A DNA stretch of 7,060 nt from Candidatus Methylomirabilota bacterium (GTDB lineage: Bacteria > Methylomirabilota > Methylomirabilia > Methylomirabilales > CSP1-5), in assembly GCA_022615475.1 (NCBI GenBank), contig JAKEGQ010000210.1, forward strand, positions 1 to 7,060. The letters are read 5' to 3'. Below, one piece after another: positions 1 to 5,602 of the stretch. Numbering within the stretch: position 1 is the stretch's first letter; the number at the start of each line of letters is the position of its first letter. Under the pieces are notes generated by a model that saw nothing but the letters and a program-made list of their open reading frames with translations, was not told where the DNA came from and searched no databases. Position numbers and translations under genes: made by a program.

Positions 1-623
1 GCCTGGAGCGTCTCCGTCTGCGCGAAGAGCGGGCCGTACTCCAGCGTGCCGAAGGTGGTCCAGAGCAGGAAGAGCCCGAGGAGGAAGCCGGCGTCCCCCA
101 CACGATTGACGAGGAAGGCCTTGTTCCCCGCATCGGTCGCCGTCTTTTTCTCGTACCAGAAGCCGATGAGGAGATACGAGCAGAGCCCCACCCCTTCCCA
201 GCCCAAGAACAGGAGGAGATAGTTATTGGCCAGGACGAGCATGAGCATGGCGAACATGAACAGGTTCATGTACACGAAGAAGCGCGGGTACCCGGGATCG
301 TCGTGCATATACCCGATGGAATAGACATGAATGAGGAAGCCGACAAAGGTGACCGTCAGCATCATCACGGTGGACAGGGGATCGACGAGAAAGCCGATCG
401 GGACCTGGAAATCCCCGGCCACGACCCACGGGTAGAGGTTCCCCTCGAGGGTGTGCCCGCGAAACACTGGGAGGGCGATCAGCAGCGCCACCCCAAAGGC
501 GAGACCCGCGGCCGGGACCGCCACCCAGTGGGCCCGCTTCCGGAGGTAGCGCCGGCCCAAGAGGCCGTTGATCACGACCCCGAGCAGGGGGAAGGCCGGC
601 ACTAACCAGATCAGCTCGGCCAT
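1..623 (-). CDS. nuoL: NADH-quinone oxidoreductase subunit L, N-terminal part (cut by window edge)
   Basis: NuoL is the distal antiporter-like proton-pumping subunit in the membrane arm of complex I. I translated the open frame from the ATG at 623-621; it runs 207 codons without a stop to the left edge, about a third of the usual 600-plus residues. It begins MAELIWLVPAFPLLGVVING and shows several hydrophobic helices. The motif around residues 139-148 (FLGWEGVGLC) contains Glu143, matching the conserved helix-5 glutamate (Glu144 in E. coli) needed for proton transfer; a following segment (residues 168-173, KAFLVN, then RVGDAG) is also typical. The start is supported by GGAG at 634-631, 7 bp upstream. 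It follows nuoK after a 77-bp gap filled by a hairpin-forming repeat. Identity is seen from sequence and position; the missing two thirds, including the lateral helix, cannot be judged. Confidence 0.97.
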   Translation of the reverse strand, partial: MAELIWLVPAFPLLGVVINGLLGRRYLRKRAHWVAVPAAGLAFGVALLIALPVFRGHTLEGNLYPWVVAGDFQVPIGFLVDPLSTVMMLTVTFVGFLIHVYSIGYMHDDPGYPRFFVYMNLFMFAMLMLVLANNYLLLFLGWEGVGLCSYLLIGFWYEKKTATDAGNKAFLVNRVGDAGFLLGLFLLWTTFGTLEYGPLFAQTETLQ

Positions 624-633
624 GAGAAAACTC

Positions 634-698
634 CGTTCATGGTTCAGGGTTCAGACCAAGAAGCCGAGTGCCGAGACCATCCCTGAACTCTGAACCAT
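634..698. repeat. Heptamer-periodic inverted repeat between nuoK and nuoL
   Basis: The nuoK-nuoL gap is almost wholly one element. The arm ATGGTTCAGGGTTCAG (639-654) pairs with CTGAACTCTGAACCAT (683-698) at 15 of 16 positions around a 28-nt loop. The element reads in 7-bp steps: CGTTCAT at 634, GGTTCAG at 641 and 648, AGCCGAG at 662, TGCCGAG at 669, CTGAACT at 683, CTGAACC at 690. It ends 2 bp from the nuoK stop and begins at the first base of the nuoL Shine-Dalgarno sequence. No T-run follows on either strand, so it is not a simple terminator. An RNA hairpin here could stabilise the message or influence nuoL translation; that is inference. Confidence 0.85.
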
Positions 699-700
699 GG

Positions 701-1009
701 TTACCATTTCATCAGGTTGATCTCATCGACGTTCACGGTCTTGAAGTTACGATAGAGCCCAAGGACGATGGCCAGTCCCACCGCCGCCTCGGCTGCAGCC
801 ACGGTGATGACGAAAATGGCAAAGACCTGGCCGTCCAGAGTCGAGTTGGGCAGATACCGGGACAGGGCGATGAAGTTGATGTTGACGGCGTTGAGCATCA
901 GTTCCACCGCCATGAGAATCGCGATGGCATTGCGTCGGGTCAGGACGCCGAACATTCCTATTCCGAAGAGGAGGGCCCCCAGGGTGAGATAGTAAGACAG
1001 AGGGGTCAT
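701..1009 (-). CDS. nuoK: NADH-quinone oxidoreductase subunit K
   Basis: NuoK is a three-helix membrane subunit that forms part of the proton path next to NuoJ and NuoN (MrpC-like). The product is 102 residues, the normal size. Glu36 in MAVELMLNAVN and Glu74 in AAAEAAVGLAI correspond to the two essential glutamates (36 and 72 in E. coli), with two extra residues in the loop between them. The C-terminus is charged (DEINLMKW). The open frame extends upstream to 1099, but that part lies inside nuoJ in another frame and is not NuoK-like. The ATG at 1009 has a strong AAGGAG site and gives the family-standard N-terminus MTPLSYYL. It starts 4 bp after the nuoJ stop, which suggests translational coupling. 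Confidence 0.97.
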   Translation of the reverse strand: MTPLSYYLTLGALLFGIGMFGVLTRRNAIAILMAVELMLNAVNINFIALSRYLPNSTLDGQVFAIFVITVAAAEAAVGLAIVLGLYRNFKTVNVDEINLMKW

Positions 1010-1013
1010 TGCA

Positions 1014-1502
1014 TTACTCTCCTTCCCGCCGGGCCAGGATAATCGCCCCAACCATGGCGGCGAGGAGCAGCACGGAGGCCACCTCGAAGGGAAGGACATG
1101 CGTCGTGAGGAGGAGCCGCCCGAGGGCAGATGTGGTCTCCGAAGGAGCCGGCGCCTCGCCAGAGACCCGGATGCCCGCGAGGGAGGCGTAGACGAGAATG
1201 GCCGTAATCCCTACTGTGACCAGGCCACTCATCCAGACCTGTTCGTTAAACACCTCGGCGCGAGAGGCGATCCGCGTGGTGAGCATGATGGCAAATAGGA
1301 GGAGGATGGTGATCCCGCCGACATAGATAAGGACCTGGACGGCGGCCAGGAACTCGGCATCCAGAAGGACGTAGATCCCGGCCACGCCACAGAAAGAAAA
1401 GATCAGGGCGACGGCCGAGTGGACGATATTTCGCGCCAAGACCACCAGCAGCGCGGCAGCCACGGTAAAGACCGCTAGGGCAAAGAAGAACACTTCCGTC
1501 AC
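1014..1502 (-). CDS. nuoJ: NADH-quinone oxidoreductase subunit J
   Basis: NuoJ (ND6-like) is a five-helix membrane subunit of complex I whose third helix carries the mobile pi-bulge coupling quinone reduction to proton transfer. The product has 162 residues, within the bacterial range. The conserved helix-3 region is visible at about residues 54-74 (AVQVLIYVGGITILLLFAIML), with Tyr60 and Gly62-63 where the bulge is expected. A polar loop with Pro, Ser and Thr follows at about 113-127, and the protein ends in a hydrophobic helix and a charged tail (ARREGE). The start codon is GTG at 1502-1500, supported by a GAGGG site just upstream; no ATG is better placed. It lies 20 bp after nuoI and 4 bp before nuoK. 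Confidence 0.96.
   Translation of the reverse strand: MTEVFFFALAVFTVAAALLVVLARNIVHSAVALIFSFCGVAGIYVLLDAEFLAAVQVLIYVGGITILLLFAIMLTTRIASRAEVFNEQVWMSGLVTVGITAILVYASLAGIRVSGEAPAPSETTSALGRLLLTTHVLPFEVASVLLLAAMVGAIILARREGE
1019..1024 (-). promoter_or_regulatory. Ribosome binding site that fixes the nuoK start
   Basis: AAGGAG reads on the minus strand at 1024-1019, 9 bp before the ATG at 1009. It lies inside the last codons of nuoJ and argues against the longer upstream-extended reading of nuoK. Confidence 0.8.
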
Positions 1503-1522
1503 CCTGTTTCCCTCGTCGGGTG

Positions 1523-2050
1523 TTAGGCCTTCCGCGTCTGTTTTCCAGCGCCTGCGGGGGGCGGCGCCTTCACCCCTGCTCCTGCCGGGGAGCGGGGAGT
1601 CATAATGGTGGGATAGAAGCCGTCGGCGTGCATCGTCTCCATGTCGTAGACGAGATTGGTCCGACTGAACCCACCCAGTTCGTACATGCCGGTGTACATG
1701 GAGATGGCATCAAAGGGACAGACCTCGACACAGAGATTGCAATACATACAGAGGTTATGATCAATGACGAACCACTTGGGCCGGCGGGCCTTCCCTTTCC
1801 CCTCTCCCTCCAGGTGGATGCAGTTGGCGGGACAGATCCGGGCACACATGTCGCAGGCGGTGCACTTGAGCTCCTTCGAGTCCAGATCAACGGTCAGCAC
1901 ATGTCGCGTGAGCGCTCGGACCGGGAGCTGCCGCTTCTCCTCAGGATACTGGACCGTTACCGCCCGGGTAAACAGGTACCGGAGCGTAATCTGCATCGAG
2001 AGGATGATGCTCCAGAAGCCTTGCCAAAGCTCTCGGAGATACCGCCACAT
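1523..2050 (-). CDS. nuoI: NADH-quinone oxidoreductase subunit I (2x[4Fe-4S])
   Basis: NuoI (TYKY-like) carries clusters N6a and N6b, which pass electrons along the peripheral arm to N2 in NuoB. The product has 175 residues. Two ferredoxin motifs are visible: Cys63, 66, 69 and Cys73-Pro, then Cys101, 104, 107 and Cys111-Pro. An additional Cys77 follows the first motif (PANC). The N-terminal 50 residues are amphipathic and hydrophobic (about 8-29), as expected for the segment that anchors NuoI on the membrane arm. The last 25 residues (from about 151) are rich in Pro, Ala, Gly and Lys and look like a disordered tail. ATG at 2050 has a GGGGG-type site upstream and lies 12 bp after the nuoH stop. 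Confidence 0.97.
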   Translation of the reverse strand: MWRYLRELWQGFWSIILSMQITLRYLFTRAVTVQYPEEKRQLPVRALTRHVLTVDLDSKELKCTACDMCARICPANCIHLEGEGKGKARRPKWFVIDHNLCMYCNLCVEVCPFDAISMYTGMYELGGFSRTNLVYDMETMHADGFYPTIMTPRSPAGAGVKAPPPAGAGKQTRKA

Positions 2051-2062
2051 CTTCTAAGCCCC

Positions 2063-3094
2063 CTAGCTAAAGGCCCACACGAGCAGTCCGGTAATCCCCA
2101 GATTGGCAAACGCCAAGGGCAGGAGGACCTTCCAGGCGACGTCCATCAATTGGTCAACCCGCACCCTGGCCAGCGTCCACCGAAGCCACATCATCACGAA
2201 AAGGAGAAAAAAGGTCTTCAGGAGAAACCAAAGCCACGGGGGCAACAGGGGTCCGCGCCATCCCCCCAGAAAGACGGTCGTCGCGATGGCACAGACTGTG
2301 AACATATTAGCATACTCCGCCAGGAAAAAAATGGCGAAGCGCATCCCGCTATATTCGACGTGAAATCCTGCCACGAGCTCCGACTCCGCCTCCGGAATAT
2401 CGAAGGGGAGCCGATTGGTCTCGGCCACGGCACAGGTGAAATAGGTCAGAAAGGCCAACGGCTGCAAGACGATGAACCAGAGATACCGTTGGGCCTCCAC
2501 GATTTTTGTCGTGCTGAGAGAGCCCGCCAGGAGGACCGGCCCGATCAAGGAGATCACCAGGGGCACCTCATAGCTCACCGCCTGTGCCGCGGACCGGAGC
2601 GCCCCCAACGCGGCATACTTGTTGTTCGAGCTCCAGCCGGCCATGATGATCCCGACCACGGCCAGCGAAGAAATCGCGATGACGTACAGGATCCCGATGT
2701 TGAGATCCTCTACGATCAGGCCGGGACCGAATGGGATGACCACATAGGCGGCTAAGGCAGCGGCGAAGACGACCATGGGGGCCAGGATGAAGACCGGCCT
2801 GTCGGCCCGGGTCGGGATGATGTCCTCTTTGAGGAGGAGCTTGACCCCGTCGGCGATGCTCTGGGCCCACCCGTGCCAGCCCCCCACGCGCATCGGCCCA
2901 AACCGAGCCTGGATGTGGGCACTGATCTTTCGTTCCCACCAGATCAAAAACATCGCCACCACCGAGATGAAAAGGATGATGATGCTGACCACCACCAGCA
3001 TGACGATGAGACGCGGCACGATCCACGGAATGCCCCACCCCTCGAACAGGGCATAAAAACGCGCGACAAGGTCCCCAGATTGGATGTGTGGCAT
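2063..3094 (-). CDS. nuoH: NADH-quinone oxidoreductase subunit H
   Basis: NuoH (ND1-like) joins the peripheral and membrane arms and forms much of the quinone chamber. From the ATG at 3094 it is 343 residues with about eight membrane helices. Signature regions are present: WWERKISAHIQARFGPMRVG followed by GWAQSIADGVKLLLKEDIIP in the N-terminal half, and the acidic loop AETNRLPFDIPEAESELVAG followed by FHVEYSGM in the C-terminal half; these line the quinone path and the start of the proton channel. The frame can extend six codons to a TTG at 3112, but no ribosome site precedes that TTG, so I prefer MPHIQSGD; the purine-rich GCGAGACGCGAG before it is only a weak site. It follows nuoD after 181 bp of repeat-rich DNA, where nuoE, nuoF and nuoG would normally lie. 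Confidence 0.95.
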   Translation of the reverse strand: MPHIQSGDLVARFYALFEGWGIPWIVPRLIVMLVVVSIIILFISVVAMFLIWWERKISAHIQARFGPMRVGGWHGWAQSIADGVKLLLKEDIIPTRADRPVFILAPMVVFAAALAAYVVIPFGPGLIVEDLNIGILYVIAISSLAVVGIIMAGWSSNNKYAALGALRSAAQAVSYEVPLVISLIGPVLLAGSLSTTKIVEAQRYLWFIVLQPLAFLTYFTCAVAETNRLPFDIPEAESELVAGFHVEYSGMRFAIFFLAEYANMFTVCAIATTVFLGGWRGPLLPPWLWFLLKTFFLLFVMMWLRWTLARVRVDQLMDVAWKVLLPLAFANLGITGLLVWAFS

Positions 3095-3118
3095 CTCGCG
3101 TCTCGCTTGCAAGCAGCG

Positions 3119-3190
3119 GCTAGAAAGCTAGAATGCTGGGAAGCTAGAAGGTGGGATCGAGCTTTTCAGCCTCCCAGCATACCAGCCCCT
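3119..3190. repeat. Octamer-periodic inverted repeat in the nuoD-nuoH gap
   Basis: The sequence steps in 8-bp units: GCTAGAAA at 3119, GCTAGAAT at 3127, GCTGGGAA at 3135, GCTAGAAG at 3143, then inverse-type units CAGCCTCC at 3167, CAGCATAC at 3175 and CAGCCCCT at 3183. ATGCTGGGA (3133-3141) pairs perfectly with TCCCAGCAT (3172-3180). GCTAGAATGCTGGG (3127-3140) also pairs at 13 of 14 positions with CCCAGCATCCTAGC at 3255-3268, enclosing the whole gap just beyond the nuoD stop. No coding frame or T-run accompanies it. Function is unknown. Confidence 0.8.
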
Positions 3191-3206
3191 CGATCTTCCT
3201 CGGGGT

Positions 3207-3250
3207 GGTGAGCGGTTCGGCTGAGCTCACCGTCGAAGCCCCGCCGAACC
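3207..3250. repeat. REP-like nested palindrome upstream of nuoH
   Basis: Two inverted pairs interlock here: GGTGAGC (3207-3213) with GCTCACC (3225-3231), and GGTTCGGC (3214-3221) with GCCGAACC (3243-3250). The composition (GGTGAGC, GGTTCGGC, TCGAAGCC) recalls the GTTCG/GGTGAGC-type palindromic repeats that are scattered between genes in many GC-rich bacteria. The two pairs cannot all form as one simple stem, so alternative folds or a pseudoknot are possible. The rest of the gap is repeat arm or plain spacer. Confidence 0.65.
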
Positions 3251-3275
3251 ACGACCCAGCATCCTAGCGCCTCAT

Positions 3276-4418
3276 TCAGCGATCGACTTCGCACAGGACG
3301 ATGTCCACGCTCCCGAGCACCGCCACCGCATCGGCCACCAGATAGCCGGGGAGCATCACCGGGAGGGCGGACAGGTTCACAAAGGTCGGCGCGCGGACCT
3401 TGTACCTGTACGGCTTCTCGGACCCGTCCGCGATGATGTAGTCCCCCAGCTCTCCTCGGGGGCTCTCCACCCGGGAGTAGATGTCTCCCACCGGCGCCCG
3501 CAGCTTCTTGGCCACCGGCGCGAGGACCGGTCCCGGCGGGATGTCCTTGAGGGCCTGTTCCACGATCCGGACGGATTGGTCAATTTCCTGGCGCCGAACC
3601 CAGAACCGGTCCCAGACATCACCGCTTGTCCCGACGGGGATGTCAAACTCGAAGCGATCGTAGATCCCGTAGGGGTCATTCTTTCGGAGATCCCACCGGA
3701 TCCCCGAGCCCCGGAGCACGGGCCCAGAGCACGCGTAACTCACGGCGTCTTCCGGCTTGAGGATCCCCACCCCCTGGATCCGCTTCTGCCAGATGATGTT
3801 GTCGGTGCTAAGGCGGTCGTACTCCGGCAGGCGCGGTTTGAACCACTGGAGAAAGGCCTTGACGTCCCCCAGCCATCCCTCCGGGACATCCAGGGCGAGC
3901 CCTCCAATCCGCATGAAGCTGTAATTCAGCCGCTGCCCCGAGACCGCCTCGAAGAGATCCAGGACCATCTCCCGTTCCCGGAAGCACCACATGAAGAGGG
4001 TAAAGTTGCCGAGGTCGAGCCCGAAGGTCCCCAACCAGATGAGGTGCGACGCGATCCGCTGCAGTTCCCCGATGAGGACCCGCAGGTACTCCGCCCGCTC
4101 CGGGATCTGGATCCCCATGAGGCGCTCGCAGGCGAGGCAGTAGGCCCAGTTGTTGTACATCGAGGCGAGGTAATCGAGCCGGTCGGTGTAGGGGATGATC
4201 TGGACGTAGGCCCGGTTCTCCCCGATCTTCTCGTGGCAGCGATGCATGTAGCCCATGTAGGGGATGCACTCGCGCACCACCTCCCCGTCCAGCTTGATGA
4301 GCAGGCGCAGGACCCCGTGGGTCGAGGGGTGCTGCGGGCCCATGTTGACCCACATCTCCTCCATGGATTCGCCGGTCTGTTCTTTGACCTGCTGCAGGTG
4401 AAGGTTGACCGTCGTCAT
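3276..4418 (-). CDS. nuoD: NADH-quinone oxidoreductase subunit D (49-kDa homolog)
   Basis: NuoD forms the quinone-reduction site with NuoB, next to cluster N2, and descends from the large subunit of [NiFe] hydrogenases. The product has 380 residues, a normal length for a separate, non-fused NuoD. GPQHPSTHG (27-35) holds the quinone-site histidine, and Tyr83 in RLDYLASMYNN sits where the quinone-binding tyrosine is expected. Other family blocks are HEKIGENRAY (62-71), IASHLIWLGTFGLDLG, the ESPRGELGDYIIADG stretch and the terminal CEVDR. The hydrogenase nickel-binding cysteines are absent, as in all true NuoD proteins. ATG at 4418 follows AGAGGA with good spacing and lies 12 bp after nuoC. The usual next genes nuoE, nuoF and nuoG are missing downstream. 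Confidence 0.98.
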   Translation of the reverse strand: MTTVNLHLQQVKEQTGESMEEMWVNMGPQHPSTHGVLRLLIKLDGEVVRECIPYMGYMHRCHEKIGENRAYVQIIPYTDRLDYLASMYNNWAYCLACERLMGIQIPERAEYLRVLIGELQRIASHLIWLGTFGLDLGNFTLFMWCFREREMVLDLFEAVSGQRLNYSFMRIGGLALDVPEGWLGDVKAFLQWFKPRLPEYDRLSTDNIIWQKRIQGVGILKPEDAVSYACSGPVLRGSGIRWDLRKNDPYGIYDRFEFDIPVGTSGDVWDRFWVRRQEIDQSVRIVEQALKDIPPGPVLAPVAKKLRAPVGDIYSRVESPRGELGDYIIADGSEKPYRYKVRAPTFVNLSALPVMLPGYLVADAVAVLGSVDIVLCEVDR

Positions 4419-4430
4419 GGCGAGTCCTCT

Positions 4431-4937
4431 TTACGCCGTGGTCGGCCGGACCACACTCCCGGGCTTCCGATCATCCCAGGGATAGGGGACGAACCGCTCG
4501 TCTTGGTAATCCTTCCGCAGGGGATGGCCGATCCAGTCTTCGGGGAGGAGAATCCGCCGGAGATCTGGATGATTCTCAAAACGAATCCCGAACAGGTCAA
4601 AGGCCTCCCGCTCGTGCCAGTCTGCCGTTCCCCAGAGGGGGACCACCGAGCGAAGCACCGGCTCATCGCGGGGGACTCGAGCCCGGAGAATGATCTTTCC
4701 CGGCTGCCTCAGCGAGGAGATGGCATACGCTACCTCCATCTCGTTCTCGCCGATCCAATCGACCCCACTCAGGCAGTTCAGGTATTCGAACCCCAGCTCT
4801 TCCTTGATAAAACGGCAGATCTCGAAATTCTGATCTGCCTTGACGGTGAGAGTGGCCTCTCCGCGCCGGACCTCTGATGTCCGGACCTCACTCGCGAACC
4901 GGGCCCGAATCTGCTGCAGGATCTCTTCTGCCGTCAT
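4431..4937 (-). CDS. nuoC: NADH-quinone oxidoreductase subunit C (30-kDa homolog)
   Basis: NuoC is a structural subunit of the peripheral arm that packs against NuoD and NuoI. The product has 168 residues. The signature of the 30-kDa family is clear at about 105-144: ADWHEREAFDLFGIRFENHP, then DLRRILLPEDWIGHPLRKDY. The N-terminal half shows the expected alpha/beta pattern with CLSGVDW around residues 55-61. ATG at 4937 is preceded by GAGGTG 4 bp upstream. It is a stand-alone protein, not a NuoCD fusion, and is linked to nuoD by a 12-bp spacer. The preceding 120 bp, between it and nuoA, hold no nuoB but a long heptamer-based hairpin. Confidence 0.97.
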   Translation of the reverse strand: MTAEEILQQIRARFASEVRTSEVRRGEATLTVKADQNFEICRFIKEELGFEYLNCLSGVDWIGENEMEVAYAISSLRQPGKIILRARVPRDEPVLRSVVPLWGTADWHEREAFDLFGIRFENHPDLRRILLPEDWIGHPLRKDYQDERFVPYPWDDRKPGSVVRPTTA

Positions 4938-4946
4938 CGCACACCT

Positions 4947-5048
4947 CGATCACCGTGGACCGACGACCGTTAGACGGGTTCACGGTTCACAGTTGACAGT
5001 TCACGGACTGAAGAGCCCAGTTCGACCGTGAACCATGAACTGTGAACC
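4947..5048. repeat. Heptamer-periodic array and long hairpin between nuoA and nuoC
   Basis: From 4947 the sequence steps in 7-bp units: CGATCAC, CGTGGAC (4954), CGACGAC (4961), CGTTAGA (4968), CGGGTTC (4975), ACGGTTC (4982), ACAGTTG (4989), ACAGTTC (4996). The right part folds back: GGTTCACAGTT (4984-4994) pairs perfectly with AACTGTGAACC (5038-5048), GTTCACGG (4999-5006) with CCGTGAAC (5026-5033), and ACTG (5007-5010) with CAGT (5018-5021). The left part resembles the CGATGAC array at 6854, the right part the GGTTCA elements at 634 and 6890. There is no T-run, so read-through into nuoC is expected. Confidence 0.85.
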
Positions 5049-5057
5049 AGGCCTCGG

Positions 5058-5417
5058 TTAGACCCATTCTAGCGCCCCTTTTGCCCAGGCATAGGCGAGG
5101 CCGACCAGAAGGATCACGATGAACACCATCATCTCGACAAAGGCGAAGAACCCGAGAGACGTGTAGACAACGGCCCAGGGGAAGAGGAAGACCGTCTCTA
5201 CCGCGAAGAGGATATAGACCAGGGCAAAGAGATAGTAGCGGATGTGGATCCGGAGCCATGGGCTTCCAATCGGATCCTCGCCACACTCGTACGTGTCGAG
5301 TTTTTTCGCTGACGGCTTCGCCGGGCGGATAAGGCGGGAAACGATGTCGATGTTGAACACGACGAAGAGGGCACCGACGATGAGGAAAAACGCAACGTAT
5401 GCGTAATCCGCCGCCAT
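5058..5417 (-). CDS. nuoA: NADH-quinone oxidoreductase subunit A
   Basis: NuoA (ND3-like) is a three-helix membrane subunit at the junction of the two arms. The product has 119 residues, the normal size. Helix 1 covers about 6-24, followed by the conserved loop with YECGEDPIG (43-51), whose Cys45 matches the cysteine of the mobile ND3 loop. Helix 2 carries the typical VETVFLFPWA (73-82) with Glu74, and helix 3 spans about 91-112. ATG at 5417 is preceded only by a weak purine stretch (GAAAAAG). A terminator-like hairpin ends 21 bp upstream and a promoter-like site lies about 90 bp upstream, so nuoA probably opens the operon. The next gene is nuoC rather than nuoB. Confidence 0.97.
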   Translation of the reverse strand: MAADYAYVAFFLIVGALFVVFNIDIVSRLIRPAKPSAKKLDTYECGEDPIGSPWLRIHIRYYLFALVYILFAVETVFLFPWAVVYTSLGFFAFVEMMVFIVILLVGLAYAWAKGALEWV

Positions 5418-5438
5418 GGCTTTTTCACACCAGATAAC

Positions 5439-5461
5439 AAAAATGCCCCGTAGCAGGGCAT
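5439..5461 (-). terminator. Intrinsic terminator or attenuator in the nuoA leader
   Basis: On the minus strand ATGCCCT (5461-5455) pairs with GGGGCAT (5449-5443) across a GCTAC loop, 7 bp with one terminal G-T pair, followed directly by TTTT and then GTT. This is a compact Rho-independent terminator. It could end transcripts from the iron-sulfur protein gene. Because a promoter-like site lies upstream of it (5504-5531), it would also sit inside the nuo leader and could act as an attenuator. A 12-bp palindrome, CATCCCGGGATG (5464-5475), adjoins it and might form a competing structure. Confidence 0.7.
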
Positions 5462-5503
5462 CACATCCCGGGATGCTTCTTGTGCTTGTGAATCCTGGTG
5501 CTA

Positions 5504-5531
5504 ACTATCACAGAATCTCTTCGATTGTCAA
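5504..5531 (-). promoter_or_regulatory. Putative sigma-70 promoter for the nuo operon
   Basis: On the minus strand a perfect TTGACA (5531-5526) is followed after 16 bp by GATAGT (5509-5504), which has a TG one base upstream (extended -10 pattern). The surrounding stretch (about 5500-5560) is visibly more AT-rich than the genes. Transcription would start near 5497 and give a leader of about 80 nt before nuoA that includes the terminator-like hairpin. The -10 match is only 4 of 6, so the call is moderate. Confidence 0.5.
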
Positions 5532-5602
5532 GGGGAATATCGGTTGTTTTCATCGCTTCCCGAGGGTTCGGATGCACGCCAGGACATCTTCCCGCGCTCC
5601 AC

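Noticed and set aside
634..698. Hairpins at 634-698, 4984-5048 and 6890-6950 read as Rho-independent terminators
   Set aside because: None is followed by a T-run on either strand, and two lie inside a nuo operon that must be transcribed through.
1010..1099. Upstream extension of nuoK by 30 codons
   Set aside because: The extra part lies within nuoJ in another frame, is unlike NuoK, and a strong AAGGAG site precedes the ATG at 1009.
1520..2755. A 411-codon plus-strand open frame across nuoI and nuoH
   Set aside because: It is an antisense shadow of nuoI and nuoH with low-complexity charged composition and no recognisable family.
3095..3112. TTG start giving six extra NuoH residues
   Set aside because: No ribosome site precedes the TTG; the ATG at 3094 gives a normal N-terminus, although its own site is weak.
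3576..4877. A 433-codon open frame on the plus strand across nuoD and nuoC
   Set aside because: It is antisense to two clearly recognised complex I genes, is rich in Pro, Glu, Asp and Val as expected of a GC-rich antisense shadow, and shows no domain.
4947..5002. CRISPR-like array
   Set aside because: The units are 7 bp, contiguous and degenerate, with no spacers of uniform length and no cas genes.
4938..5057. A nuoB remnant or frameshifted nuoB
   Set aside because: The gap is too short for NuoB and consists of repeat units; no cysteine motif fragments are visible in any frame.
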